Below are positions 10,501 to 23,200 of a DNA stretch of 64,000 nucleotides, one piece after another (position 1 is the first letter of the stretch; each line of letters opens with the position of its first letter). The notes beneath the pieces are model-generated. The model had not been told where the DNA came from. It saw nothing but the letters and a program-made list of their open reading frames with translations, and did not search any database. The position numbers and the translations under genes were made by a program. Source of the stretch: Blastobasis lacticolella (Eukaryota > Arthropoda > Insecta > Lepidoptera > Blastobasidae). The stretch spans positions 16,118,001 to 16,182,000 of the forward strand of contig LR990050.1 in assembly GCA_905147135.1 (NCBI GenBank). Reading direction: 5' to 3'.

Positions 10501-11351
10501 GTTGTGCTCTTGAGCATGAGGGCACTAGGGCGAGGGGTCCGCCTTGTCCATGATCCAGGATTTGGCTATCAGGTACTTGTAGTGGAGCGACTACAATCTG
10601 ACCTCCATGACCCTGCTACCAGGGTCACCTGACCAGATTGGATAATGGCTGCAAATTCAGTTGCCTGAATTTGCAGGTTTCATCACAATGTTTCCCTCAC
10701 CGTAAGAGCATTGGTTAGAATTCTACTAATGCACATAACTCAGAAAAGAGTCATTGGTACATGGTGCAGCACGATTAAAACACGGTACATCTCGCTTACC
10801 AGACAGATACTTTCAGGATTAGGGCATCACGCAAACGAAGTCACGCCAGGCCAGTCAGTTATTAATAATAAACAACTGATTATAACTTTATGAGTCATAC
10901 AATTAACATAAGTGTACAAAATACCTTTTTCTTCCAATCTCTTTTTCTGTTCCTCTCTCCATATTTTTATTTTCTCTGGCTCTTCTCTTTCTTGTCGGAA
11001 GACGGAGGTATGGATAGGTTCTTCTTCAATGAGACCATTGTCGTCGAAAGCTGATGCACTGGGGACTTCTGTGTGCACAAATAAATACAAATTCAAATGA
11101 TTTTTCTTATTTACTGTCAGTCATGCACCTTCACTATTATGGTCGAGACTTCTCTAAACACAAAAGAAATTGTTAATTGGTATATACGAACCGACAAAAT
11201 CATCAAATCCATTCGAAGCAGTAGAAATTGGGGGCGGTGCGGCAGTTTCTAGCTCATCTTCTAGGCCAGCCAGCTGGTTTTGTTCGCGAGCCAAGAACTC
11301 CGCCGCAGGATCTACTTCGGGTTGGACGAAATTATCACCGAAATCATCCAT
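7537..11351 (-). CDS. Clc: Clathrin light chain
   Basis: Four exons: 11351-11192, 11068-10925, 10225-10114 and 7729-7537; 202 codons plus TGA. Exon 1 has the conserved acidic start MDDFGDNF and DPAAEFLAREQ. Exon 2 has REEPEKIKIWREEQKKRLEE, the start of the heavy-chain-binding coiled coil, which exon 3 continues (DIEEETKKEEMLKIAKKELE). Exon 4 holds NEWSRVAELCDFGP and DVARLRSLVLQLKQ, the characteristic C-terminal block. The protein coats clathrin triskelia and links them to actin and uncoating factors. The AG|G codon between exons 3 and 4 gives TKAANRNAERA, as in other insects. Exon 4 is much richer in GC than its surroundings. The TGA lies within a perfect donor (GTGAGTAC), so a further downstream exon cannot be excluded. 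Intron 3 (2.4 kb) carries an RTE-like element. Confidence 0.92.
7819..7951. repeat. 133-bp inverted-repeat element
   Basis: CGACCACGGCGCGGG (7819-7833) is matched by its perfect reverse complement CCCGCGCCGTGGTCG (7937-7951). The interior has no ORF of note. Lies in clathrin light chain intron 3 just upstream of the last exon. Confidence 0.6.
8005..9250 (+). mobile_element. Degraded RTE-type non-LTR retrotransposon (endonuclease and start of RT linker)
   Basis: Lies antisense within clathrin light chain intron 3. The region first reads as a Pro/Arg-rich leader, then ELADVLAIRRM-like sequence of an APE endonuclease. Next comes IVVGGDLNDHVGEKCEEFGR with RNTEGE and HRITYRSGG, the C-terminal endonuclease motifs of insect RTE elements (often annotated as craniofacial development protein 2-like). 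After a frame break it continues KALFKKWQAS and AAYRDAK...RRDHLRPLY, the usual linker before reverse transcriptase. No reverse transcriptase catalytic block is present. Stops and shifts show it is dead. Confidence 0.82.
9266..9385. repeat. 22-bp tandem repeat with an inverted arm
   Basis: Three 22-bp units start at 9269, 9291 and 9313, each with CCGCGT; units 1 and 2 also share ACGTCC and TAGTC. The arm 9300-9320 (GTCCACCTAGTCACCGCG...) is repeated inverted at 9365-9385 with one mismatch. Strikingly GC-rich beside an AT-rich intron. Confidence 0.65.
9386..10113. other. Remainder of clathrin light chain intron 3
   Basis: AT-rich. A short direct duplication containing CTACAAAAATAAAGCT is at about 9783-9798 and 9816-9832. 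No gene seen. Confidence 0.6.
10480..10775 (-). repeat. tRNA-related SINE, family A (near full length)
   Basis: Lies in clathrin light chain intron 2. On the minus strand it carries GGTGAGGGAAACATTGTGAT, AACCTGCAAATTCAGGCAAC, CCAATCTGGTCAGGTGACCC and a 3' end resembling GAGCACAACCAGGATGTTAA, in the same order as the 44.4 kb copy. Confidence 0.8.
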
Positions 11352-12164
11352 TTTGCAAGAGAAATAATATTTTGATCAATGGAAAACAAAGTAAAGTAGG
11401 TACATGCAAACGTCGTCGATTAGTGCTAACCACAGACAAACAAGAGTTTATATAATGACATCAACAGTTCTGTGCTTTTCTGAACGATTCTAAACTTTTT
11501 GTTTGTGGTGAAGACAAACAAATAAGCGGATATTTATCACGACATTTCTGTCAAACTGACAGATAAATAACGTAATTTCAAATTTATTTTCATTGTTTGT
11601 GTTTATTTTCAAGCTGCTGTGGCCACTATGGACCTGGACAGTTACTATAAAAGTATAAAAAGTCAACAAGATCCTCATTCTCATAATTTTTCTCATTTTT
11701 TTCTCTTCACGCGTCTTTTTAATCTTAATGCTAATACTATAGCAACGCTAGCTTTATCAGTCATTTTGGTAAAAATACTTAAAAATCGTAAATTTACACC
11801 AGCGACGCGTCAAAAATGCTTTTTTTTAGGCTAGGCATTGGCAACTTAGTCTATTCAGCCATTAAAATGAATGAAAGAATGCATAATATGAAAATATCGA
11901 CGATTCTTATCGTGTGTGTAGGGTCGACTTGCGATCCAAAATATTACTCGATATGGATCACGATACGTATCACGATAAATATCGTGTGTGTAGTATCCGC
12001 CTATGAGGTATTGGCAGTTTAGTAGCAGACCGTAGCAACATTTAGAAAAAAAATTGAAATGTCATTCATTGTCCAAAAATTAAAAAAAAAACATAACCTA
12101 AGCTTAAACAAAATCTGTGTTTGTTTTGCTTAGTTTTGCTTCTCCTATATTTTCTTCAATAAAT
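11352..12164. promoter_or_regulatory. Divergent promoter region between clathrin light chain and mL64
   Basis: The two start codons are 813 bp apart and face outward. At 11890-11990 the words TATCGTGTGTGTAG (twice), ATCACGATA and ATCGATA-like sequences form partly palindromic clusters that could be transcription-factor sites; this is a guess from repetition. A small plus-strand ORF at 11625 has no recognisable domain. Confidence 0.5.
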
Positions 12165-13668
12165 ATGAACTTGTGTATACGGAAGCAGTGTTTACGCCCG
12201 TCATTATTAAGTAATCTTTATCGCTTTTCCACTACTTCACCCGAAGTTATTGAACAGAACGATCAAGTCTTGATTGACGATTCTGACGATGCTAAGGCCA
12301 GAGAATTGGATATTCAGAAGAAGAGGAACATATCTAGACTATCTAAAGAACATTACAATTTGGTGAACGGAAGAGTGCCTTATGAACAGCCTTTAATCCC
12401 GGCTCACCAGACTGTGAAGTATAACCGAAAGATGTATGGCAAATATGGAGCCGAGAGTGGTGTTAATCCTAGTAAGTTTTTTCTATATATATACATTATG
12501 TATCGGAAAGTTTTGTCTGTATATTCCATTCCCTTGATGCTTTATTTATGCGAAAATGAATGTCTTCCAGGTTTATGCTGGCCATCTAAAGCTGATATAG
12601 AAGAAAGACAGGAATATGAGTCAGTCGCCTTCCCGTACAGTATTCCGGAGATGATGAAAATGGCAACACAAAAGAGGAAAGCTGAACAGGAGAAGATAAA
12701 CCAAAGAGAGCAAGAAGTTCTAGCCAAATACGCCAAGCTTGCACTTTGGAAAAAGGAACTCAATGATAAGGTCACTAAGAAGGCTAAAGAAGCTCAAACA
12801 GCAAAGGTAATTTATCTCTACATAATATAAACCAAAACTCTCCCTCCTTTATAAAATATTAACATAGTTGAGTCAGCTTTTATAAGCTGACTAAATTATT
12901 TCTTATTAGACTTGTATTGCTGGTTTGGTTAGGGTACAACAGGCTACTACACCCTGAAGAACCGGCCTTGCTAAAGCACTTTTGTGTTAAACATCTTAAT
13001 TTTATTCCTACCAGCAGGGATACCTTGGTAGGGACAAGTGTAACCAGGTGCATGAATGCAGTGCAAAAACTGAAAATTTTTGGTTCATTGCAAGCCACAC
13101 ATGTTCTGCTCATGGAGACTCGTAAACAGTTATGTGCAATGGTTACAGTTACAGTACGTGTGCCCATACATTCGAATTGGATTAATATGAGAATTACTTA
13201 CTTATCTCATTTACACTCGTGGCAAACTGTGACGAACAAATTCCTGTCCAAGGCTCTAGGCTCGTGAACATAGACTACGATTTTTGGTAACATTAAAGGA
13301 CAAAGGTTACATTCACTTAGCTTAACAATCCCATAAAAGTCCGAGAAAGTGTAGCATTATTTCGGTTACACAGGAAGTTGTCAAAACTGATAAACTACTT
13401 TATTGGCCTGACTATACTTGAACAATATCATTCAAATACCACTTGTTAACTGCAGAACAAGAAAGAACGACTGGTGGAAGAGGTACGCCGCCACTTCGGC
13501 TTCACGCTCGACCCTCGCGACGAACGGTTCCAAGAAATGCTGGCCAAGCGGGAGAAAGAACAAAAGAAACTTGAGAAGAAAGCGAAAATGGAAGCCAAGG
13601 AGAAGGTGATGATTGCAAAGCTGCAACAGCAAAATGTGGAAATGGGTGACACTGCAAAGAAGAGTTAG
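12165..13668 (+). CDS. Mitochondrial large-subunit ribosomal protein mL64 (CRIF1/GADD45GIP1 homologue)
   Basis: Exons 12165-12471, 12571-12806 and 13456-13668; 251 codons plus TAG. The N-terminus (MNLCIRKQCLRPSLLSNLYR) is basic and lacks acidic residues, as a mitochondrial presequence should. The conserved core is GKYGAESGVNP joined across intron 1 to SLCWPSKADIEE, matching the YGxxSGVxPxxLWPS signature of mammalian GADD45GIP1. A long charged helix follows (REQEVLAKYAKL...NKKERLVEEVRRHFGFTLDP) with DPRDERFQEML, then a lysine-rich tail. The protein sits near the peptide exit of the mitoribosome; in mammals it also helps insert OXPHOS subunits. The ATG at 12165 is preferred over an upstream in-frame GTG. 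It is divergent from clathrin light chain and convergent with CEP78. Confidence 0.87.
12807..13455. other. mL64 intron 2, no feature recognised
   Basis: 649 bp with overlapping open frames on both strands (plus 12917-13267, minus 12880-13167) that have no family signature. Possibly a decayed mobile element, but nothing identifies it. Confidence 0.4.
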
Positions 13669-13701
13669 GTAACATAGTTCTGTTATGTAGTAGTAGATAA
13701 T

Positions 13702-13707
13702 AATAAA
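13702..13707 (+). terminator. mL64 poly(A) signal
   Basis: AATAAA 34 nt downstream of the TAG stop. Confidence 0.6.
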
Positions 13708-13739
13708 TTTAATTTAATGTTTGTATGATTATTATTATA

Positions 13740-13996
13740 TAAGTATCCCTGCTTCCCCATTCGTCGGCGTCGAGTAGGCGGATCTTGGTCTCGGCAAAGG
13801 ATTTACGCAACGCTAACTCGACCCGATGGACCTCTACACAGCTAAAATATCTGCAGAAATCCGTAGCCACGGGAAAAATTTACGGAGTGGCTACGAAACG
13901 AGCAGTAATTAAAACCAGTGAGTCGTTTCGCCGCCATACCCGTCCATCTGCACCATCAGAGAAAGCTAGTGGGGACCGCACTCACCGAACATAATA
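13740..13996. repeat. Intergenic sequence with inverted repeats, likely a small element
   Basis: CGTAGCCAC (13860-13868) pairs with GTGGCTACG (13888-13896), and CGAAACGA nearby pairs with TCGTTTCG. The composition is more GC-rich than the flanks. It sits between the 3' ends of mL64 and CEP78. Confidence 0.4.
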
Positions 13997-14014
13997 TTTA
14001 TTGGGCAATTTATT
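13997..14014 (-). terminator. CEP78 poly(A) signals (two)
   Basis: On the minus strand AATAAA occurs twice (14014-14009 and 14002-13997), about 255-270 nt after the CEP78 stop. Confidence 0.5.
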
Positions 14015-14266
14015 GGTGTAAGGATTTTTTTCGCCAATCAGTGTCAAAGACTTCTGCGTCGACCGAAAATTGCATTCAGCGACGCTTACTCTTTACCTGT
14101 CCCTAATCGATGACAAGTGTCCAGAACAACCACGAACAACCTCTCCAATGCTCAAACTTCACGCCCTGCAGTGGCCACCCAACAAAAACGCCAGCGAAAC
14201 GAAAAATATTTTTAATCTTCACACATAAACACTTTTTTTCATAAAAATAAATCGCGTACAAAAGCG

Positions 14267-17200
14267 TCACGTGCTGTCCTCGTCCTCCGAGGAGTCTAGG
14301 GCGTCGCGCGGGTTGAGGGCGATGGGCGGCGCGGGGGACAGCACCAGCGTCTCGGACGAGTCGCTGACGGAGCTGCCGCGGCTGCTGCCGCTGCCAGCGC
14401 GCGCTATCAAGCGGCCCTGCGGAACGTCATCATCATCATCACCACCGTACGGTCGCCCGTGTACATTCAAATTACTAAAAAAGTTACCGTTTGGCGTTGT
14501 GATATTGTTAAAGTTCACCCCATTTTACATACTGAAACCGTAACGTGATAAGTCGAAAATAACCAAATTTGATATTTAATTACGTTTGAAGGTTACCACT
14601 TCAAATTTACACATATGTCAGCAAACCATATACCAAGTTGAAGACCGTTCCTGTTGCCGGGATATGTTTTCCACGGGTGACCGTACTATGAGGTTCAAGT
14701 TTAGTTGCACATCGTAAAGAAACAACATCGATTCTCCCTTGCAATGTTGCAGTCTCGAGCGATATCTTGGTTACGTGGGAAGTTTTGTATTGATGAATTG
14801 CTTTCTTGGCCTGACTGTTCACTAGTAGATCGGCTAGTTCCGGCTTTGTATTTGTATTGTCTACGAAACCGAAATAAATTGCCGAAATGTCGTTCCCCAG
14901 GTTGCCATTTACCTCCTTGCTAAATTTTGTGTATATCTGTTCAGCGGTTTGGTCGGTGAAAACTTAACGGATTACTTTCACATTCATACCTAGTTACGTG
15001 GATGGTGTTGGTAGGTCCCGCGGGATGAGGTTACTTTGAATTTGGAGGTAAATGGCTCATGTAATCTACGAAGATTTATTAAAATACGTCCAGTAGTTTT
15101 TTTGTAAATAAATAAACATCTCTCAATCTTTCGCATTTCTCTGCCGCAGTTGGCATCTACCATCACAATAGTACCTACCCTGTTGAATATGAGCCACCGG
15201 GTCTGCAAAATCTGCCCAATGTCTACATCCTTGGCCTGTTCTAGACAGGCTTCCTTTAAATACATTAGTCGCCCTGTATGTGTAATGTACCTGGTAGGTG
15301 CCTCCATACGAACCACGCGCACGAAGTAGTTACCTTTTTGGTCTTCACAGGCATTCCGAATGACATAACGTCTTCTAAAATACTTGGCTCGTCGCAGTGA
15401 GCGTTTTTCGTATCTCCCATTTGTTTCTCGATCATTTCAGGTTTCTGAAATATTCAGAAAATAATGAAATAAAAATGCAATTCTTCAACATTATCTTCAA
15501 TTATTGACTTCATTTGGTTGAATTGTTGCCTAATTGTTGACATATAAAAAAAGCATTAATTAGAACAGTTCGGGACATTCATCGTAGTTACTTACTCCCA
15601 GGTCCTTTTACTTTTCTTAATTGTTTTGTCTTTCTAATGAAACGTTTTTTTACAATCTACCTACTCTGTTAGACACGACACTGCCCGTAGTGCGTTCACG
15701 TAGTCTCGTCCACAATACTCACCGCCAAGCTATTCCTGAGCTGCGAGTCTCCCAACAGATGCGCCGACTTGGTCGACTTGTTGGCGCGCGCGCCTTCCAC
15801 GAGCTTCAGGTGGGAACTCTGCGCTCGCTTCGGCACGATCGCGACTCGCATCTCGCTCGACTCCACCTCCTCGTCTACCCTCTCCTCCTCTTCTATTGGC
15901 TCCTCGGGTCTGTGCTTCTTCTCGACTAAGCATTCGCTGCAATGACGAGATACAAGAATAACCTAATGTTTGGAATATGTGGTTGGCCACATCCCCACGG
16001 GGTGTTGCACCCGATGAAGCCTTAAAAGGCCTCCCGGCCTCTGGCAGCCCCAAGCGGAGTTTAGCAGGTAGGCGCATAGGTATTTCATAGCGAATCCTGC
16101 ATAACGAGCCGGCAGGCAACACTGGTACTCATGAGTGTTTTCCGCCTCCCTCCCCCGCTATCTCGGAAGCTCATTAGGCGTCGCAGTGGGCGCAAAAAAA
16201 CTCATTTCTCTCCCGGCGAGTAAAGTCTCCAATTCTCCATGGGGAACCGTAGCTTTGCCCACAGAATATTGATACTAATATCTAGCTGTGGAGGGGCCTA
16301 GCAATGTATCTAGGAGGCAGAGCAATATGTCCCGGAGTTTTAGAGATGAGCACAGAGCAACGCATTGGCAATTGGAATTGCTAATTTCCATAAGCAGCGG
16401 TCACTACTATCCATCAGGTGGCCCGCTTGAATGCTTGTCTGCAGATTGACATAAAAATGTTTCAAGGAAAAGTCTTAATTCAATACCAATTTTTAGAGAC
16501 GATAATCATCTCACTCGGCAAGACATCAAAGGTTCTATTTACTGTCGAGCTGTCGACTGACCTGTCCTGCCCGTTTTTGCTTGCCCGCAAGAGTTTTGGT
16601 TTCAGTCGTCATAGGTCGCTTGACAAGCTTAATTGCGTATTCTTGTCCAAACATTTCTCGCTTTTAGTTCTAGCTTAGACAAACGTTACACCTCTGTCTA
16701 TATAAAACTTTCAGACTTTCTTGTACATATTTGAAGTTGTGTTCGCAATACTTAGTGAACTTACCCATTACACTGATTGTTTTTGATGAACATGTATATG
16801 TCCTTGAATGCTTGCTGTATATACGAGAGTGTGTTTTGATCAATGGGCACACTGCTCGAGGAGTCTGAACAGCTGGATAAGTCTCCAGACCTCGAACTGT
16901 TCTGGAAGGATTGCTCTGAACCTGCGAAAGCCATAAACGTAGCCAGTTTTAGTCGGAGGGAGCACACGGGTTATCTGATGGTATGGTTAATGATCACCAC
17001 TTCCCCATGGTACCCCGCAAACGTAATACCCGAAAGTTTAAAGGTTAGCGATTGCCTTGCTAGCCTTTGAGAAAGGTTTAGGCTTAGGTATTACTGCTCG
17101 GTTGATCGCTGTTCTGAATACTTTTTTTTTTTATACTTGCAACTTTTTGATCTGGTGACTACATTCACAGTATGACCGGCTTGTTATGTCAGTGTTGGCG

Positions 17201-20200
17201 GTTATGTGTATGATGTGTTAGTCGGTGCCCCTGTCTCGTCGGTGTTACGCACTCGTACGCGCTGGGTGGTCTGCATGCGTCGCCCTTTCCTGGATAGACC
17301 TTAACTTTTCCTTTGCCTTCCATTTGCTTTTTAACGTTATAAAATTTCACTAAATACTTTTCACGTGTCAAATCACCCCTCGATTTCAAAGATGGCGGTC
17401 AAATCCCCTTCTAAAAGTAAAAAGACTGCTCTTGTACGTCCAAAACCCTCACCCGAGGAGGCGGCGGCGTTCGCCCACAGCCGGATCTGCTGCTGCTTGA
17501 GCTGCTTCATCTGGTCCACGAGCTGCAGGTTCAGCTCCTCCAGCTGTTGCCGGTGCGAGATCTCGTCCTGCAGCTGCTCCTCCAGCAGCTCCGTGTAGTC
17601 CCTGCGTGACACCACACCGTTACCAACCTGCAGCCTGCTACAGCTAGATCTCGGGAGAGACCCAAGCGATGGATTCAAATTGTTGAGTCGGATGCGAGAG
17701 CCAACCGTTTATGACGCGAGGATGCTGAAGATCGGACGAAGTTGAGGAGAAAGAGCAGGAAAGCGAACCTCGACAGAGGCCAGGATTGTCCTACGATGAT
17801 GATGGGACATCATCGGATGATGATGATAAGTCTGTCAGTCGTAAACCTAAGCATTCAGGCCCTCCACTTAGTACTGTTATTTTTAGGCACCCAGCCACAA
17901 TAGTTTTTCACAAATCGTTGCTGTAACCTAGAAAACTAACCTAAATTAGATAGCTACATATATTTGCTTACAACCAATCCTGCCACTGATTATTTTTTGT
18001 CACATTGGGAATGTTGAACTTCAATGCTCTTTATGTCATAATCATAAGGGAGAGCAACATAGCATTTTGATTTTTACTTTTTTGAATCCCGCCCCCCGAA
18101 AAGCGCCCCAAGCCTTCAAATCTGGTGGTCTTTGTGCCGCCTGTATCCATCGGCTCCCTTCGAACTTTGTTATGGACTTGTGAGGCATAGGTGTAATTAA
18201 TAAGTGGCTGTTGTGGTCGCGGTGTGAGAAAGAATTCGAATTGTTGAACTTTTGGCACACCAGATGTTTGGTAGCTTAGGCAATAAGAGATTGTATCAAA
18301 ATGTGCATTCCCTTACTTCTCTTTCTTAACTACTGTTGACTTATTGGTGTATTTGCTAGGCGCCGTTCGTGTGCTCGACGCCATTCTATCCCTAACCACA
18401 CCATTCCTGAAAATAAAAACGACATTTTAACTTTGGATTCTTTTACCTCGGTCCGTTTTTATCGTAGTTATGATTAAACGTATTACACAGTTCACCAATC
18501 AGTATAAATCAGTCAATCAATGAGCTCATACCGATCCAAAGTACAGTTTTCGTTCTTTGGCGTATAATTTTAGGTCTCATCTCAGGTGTGATGATGAATT
18601 TGGTAGAAGGTGAGTTCCCTAAGCGCGCTCCATACAAGGTTTTAAACGTATGGAAATCCAAAGCCCGTGCTAAATGCAGATGCATATGATAATATTTTAT
18701 CGAAAATCTGACAAAGCACAGACATATTGGTTTCTGAATCACGTCTACAAAATTTCATTGGCTTTAATTGGTTAGATAATATTGAAAATAATATTAAACT
18801 TCGTTTGTATGGAGCGGGTTCGGGGGATACTCCTCTTAAAAGCTTGCTTGACATCACTCCCTTAAAAGCATGTAGTGTAGATAACTAGAAAATTCTTTAT
18901 CTCCCTAAGCTTGAAGTTCAGCTGCACGGCAACATCAGACAGTTAACAGTCTTAAGCGATATCTAACTAAGTTTTGTCAGAACTGATAAACCACCTGGTA
19001 AAGGCCTGACTGTACCGTTGATAAGTAGGTACCTACAAATTCTGTCTATCTTATCTGGTCGTGTCGCGCATGGTGCATGTGACTGCATCAGGTATTTTCC
19101 GCTGCGACGTATCCGGTTACTGATACGTATTTGAATATCTACATCCTATTATCTTTTAATTAGGGTTCCGAAACATTGGAGGATTACTTTGATCTAGTTA
19201 ATCCTAAATATTGTATTGTATTGTTCCGTCACTGGGAGCTAATCGGCTCCTGAGACTGATCAGCCAGTCTCCTAGCTGAAGACTGGTTGGCCTAATTTTG
19301 TCAAAGGTATAAGTAGAAGTGACCGTGTTGTGTCCGGCAGAGCAGAATAGCACCAATCCCTTACACTCGTGGGTGTCGTAAAGGACGACTAATGTTTTTG
19401 AGGCAAAATATTTAGTGTCTCCGTAGGCTGGATAATGGACAGCAGCGTTTTCCATTGTTATATTTATAACACTGCGATCTCCAATGGCAATAACCTCCAC
19501 GCGTCCTAAGTCCTGCTGTGGACTGTTATAGGCTGTGATTATGACGATTAGTCGAAGGCACATCTAACGAGTGGCGAGCTCGTTGCGATGCTGTAGTTGG
19601 ACTAGCCTCAAAGTACAAAAGGTTCAACCAGTTTCCTAATCCTGAATAGGGTTTCCTATATGCGACTAACAGATAAGGAAGGAGTTACCTAACGGGGTAA
19701 CATCTAGTTTGTTTCAATAGAAAAGGCTCATCATCAAAGGAGCTAACATGTTGCCAATAAGAAAATATTAGTTATAGGTACACTTACTTGGTCGGTACAG
19801 ATTTCGTTAGTCTGCCTTCGCTCGACGATCCACTGACGTTTCCAAGCCATGAATACTGTAAAAAATCAACCGTTTAAGTGTTTGGTTTTGTTGCTTTTGC
19901 CAACTACCTAAGCAAGATACTATACAACAGAGTAGGTAAGTTATGAAAATAAGTTGAGTGGGGGACTGGTGATACCTACGGTTACCTCTACATGGAACCC
20001 TAAATCATTTCATCATCGATAATAACAGCCCATAACCAATCTTTGCAGAACATGCTACCTTTTAGGTTGCAAAAACACAGTATAAAAGTGTTTTTATCTA
20101 AAATAAAAACACAAATATAAAACGCTGCTTATTAGTACACTGTTGTCATCCACCTTCTAGTTTGCACGTCCAGGCGATCTATCTGACGATGCGACAGCGT

Positions 20201-23200
20201 TCTTGCTTTATTGCGCTCACTCGCGAAATGAGCAAACGAGATGAAGTCACAAAGCCGTCGTAAAGAGTTAGGTGACAGATCCCTAGATCTGTTTATTAGC
20301 ACGAACCACCCTTCGCCTGCTAATGTGTTTCCTGAATAATAAAACCTGTGATTCCTTCAAGGTCAGAGGGAATATAGGCGGCTGTTTCTAGACAGGCATA
20401 TTCCATCTTCGGCCGCCGTCAGACTCCTACGGCCCTGTTAATTAACATGGCATAACTTCGTTGGTAGGAATAGCCATACAAAGTTTCTATTGCTAGGTAT
20501 ACGGGGGGCTGCACACAGTCTAACGTGGACAAAAGAGGTCCCGCGGGAGAGCCTAGAAGCGATGGATTGACAGACGTGAAACGGCTTACAAAGTGAGGAT
20601 GCCAAACATCGGGCGAATTGGAAGAGAAAGAATAGGAAACTGGACCCTGGTAGATCAATCCCGGCTCGGATGATGATGGATCTCCATCTTCCGCTGCATC
20701 CTCTACCCAAACAGACCCATAGTACTCGTTTATCGCCATAGTCACCTGTCCGCCGAGCCCGCGCTCGTTGTTCCGCAACGTGGCGCGCAGCTTGGCGAGG
20801 GTCTCCGTGGGCGCGTCGTTGTGCCGCAGGTCGAGCACTACCAGCGCCGTGTTCGACGCCAACGTCTGCTCCGCCAGCGCCGCGCTAGACGCCGTCAGCG
20901 CGCACCCTTGCGCGTCCAGCGCTGGGTGAATGGCAACGACTCGGTGAGATGATACAGACCTCAGACCCAGGAAGTGATGGATTTTGACATTGATGAATCG
21001 GATGCGAGAGCTAATTGACTATGGCGTGAGGATGCTGAAGACTAGACGATGTGGAGGTGGTCAAATAGGAAAGTTGACCTTGGCATAAGCCGGGATAACC
21101 GCTAATATTATTGTGACGACAAAGTGACATCGTTTACTCGATACTGAAAGCCATAATATCGTCTACGGCTCCCACCGACTTTCCATAACTCCATTAAACC
21201 TGCTTGTCCAGTGATATGGTATCTACTTACTTCATAAGCCGCATCAGCACGGCTTGCACAAGTGTGTCTTTGACATAGCTCGCGCCCCGATCTCAACCTT
21301 TGTTTCTTTCTCTCAACACCAAGATTAAAAATATAGCAGGATCTTTGTCGCGCGTTTTCTCGCTTGTCGCTCTCGCGCGTACGCTTGTGCTAGCCTTGAT
21401 GATTCATTTAACACCATAGGCTGTGCGTTGCCTATATACTCTTACATATATCATCGTCATTCCATACAAGTCCAGTGCTGGACATATATCTCCTTCAATG
21501 AGCGTCAATGCACCCTCCCTGTCCTCGGCTTGCCGCATCCGGCACTCCACCGCCACTGAAGGGCGTCTTACGCGGCAGAGTCGCTATCTCCACTCAACTC
21601 GTTTACCTTATCGGTTGTCGGCTCTTCGGTAGATATAGCCAGCTTACTGCCACTTCAGCTATCTTACGTATTAATTCTATACGCAATGTCGTTTGCTGCC
21701 TACATATCAATTTCAAAGACTTCACCAACCTTTGATCCACAAATCGTCGGCGAGTACTTCCAACAGCTTCGCTAGCCCCGCATCGCCGAGCTGCGGGTTC
21801 CCGCACACGGTGATCCTGCGCAGCCCCGCCATCGTGTCCAGCTCGGGCAGCCGGTAGCGCAGCGTGTGTGTCCAATTCTCGCTGTACCGGTGGATCTTTT
21901 GGTACTGCAATGGGTGGACTTGTGTGTGTTATTGTTCGTTATTCGATTGTTTCTAATCGCCTCCTACAATAGGTAGGTACCTACCTACATTACAGGCTTA
22001 TTACAGGTTTATTATTTTATCAGGCGGTAGGACTACCTAAGGAGACCGCCTGTGTGAGTACCAAAACCTTATCTATTTCCGCCACCGAGCAACAATGCTT
22101 GCACTGTTGTGTCTAAATTCAAAAGCAAAAATTGTGAGTCATAGAATAAGGTCCATTTTTATATCACTTAATTAATATATATGTTACGCGTCAGTCAGCT
22201 TTCCATAAGGCGTTATACAAAATTTTACCTATTTCTATTAGCAATACAGTCCACTTTGATGTTGCTTTCAAGCTTTTTGCTTTTTACGCAAAAAAAATAA
22301 AAATAAAAGTGTTTGCTCTTGGAACCTAGTATTGATAGGTATTGATATTGGAGAAAAGCGTTCGATTATTATCGATAATGTAACCGATAATATTTAATCT
22401 CTGTTTATCTGTTATGGTTTTCTGATAAGTACTAAAGTTTACTTCTAATTCATGGTGCAATCAATGTCTACGCAAACATTCTCTCACTCCTACAAAGAAG
22501 ATTACCAGAACTTATATCCTGGTTCAGACAGGTTGGAAACCTAATACCTTTACGCTTGCAGTTTTATCCTTTCTGACTGCCATATGTCAGGTGAGCCTTT
22601 CGCATCTAGGGAATTTCCTAAAAAGAAGACCTATCTACATGGGGACTACAAAACAAAGCAGCCGTCGAAACCTTAATCAAGTCTGCAATATAGCCAGCTC
22701 CGACGGCCGTCAGCTCGCAGCCGGTGAGGTCCAGTGTGAGGATGTTCGGGAGGCAGCGTACCGCCTTGCAGATGGCTAAGCAGCCCGCGTCGCCCACCAG
22801 GCAACGGGGCAGGTACAGGTGTTGCAGAGAGCTGTTCGCCAGGATCGCCTGCGGGGGTTGCGTTGAAAATAATTCGATGTTATTCGCCTTCTGGTCGGAG
22901 CGTACACAACCTGCTATCTTTTAAACGAAGAAGTCTAATTTTTGTAAACTTAGCCATATTTTATTTCTGATTCGATACTGTTAGATATGTGGAGATCTAC
23001 CCGAAGATCGATGATGAAAGAAGACAATAACTTATACGTCGAAAAATTGTGCAAGTTGAGGCAATTCGCGGGACGTTAGTGATTGTTGTTTGGTATCTAT
23101 ACCAAACAACTATATCTATATGGTATTGGTATGGAGACGTACTATCTAATCGTCTATTTTTCTTTGAGTGAGTGGTCATCACGCATCGAAAGTCACACTG

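Noticed and set aside
11625..11834. Small plus-strand ORF beginning MDLDSYYKS between clathrin light chain and mL64
   Set aside because: No homology recognised and it lies in the shared promoter; kept only as a remark.
12117..12164. Upstream start for mL64 at 12117
   Set aside because: The codon is GTG, not ATG, and animal nuclear genes rarely start so; the ATG at 12165 gives a good mitochondrial presequence.
18082..18274. Extra CEP78 exon reading GVPKVQQFEFFLTPRPQQPL on the minus strand
   Set aside because: Its acceptor (CCTAAG) fits the phase of the preceding exon, but its only good donor (A|GTAAAAATC) leaves phase 1, which does not join the next exon (phase 2). Exon 7 joins the coiled-coil exon directly in frame, so this piece was left out.
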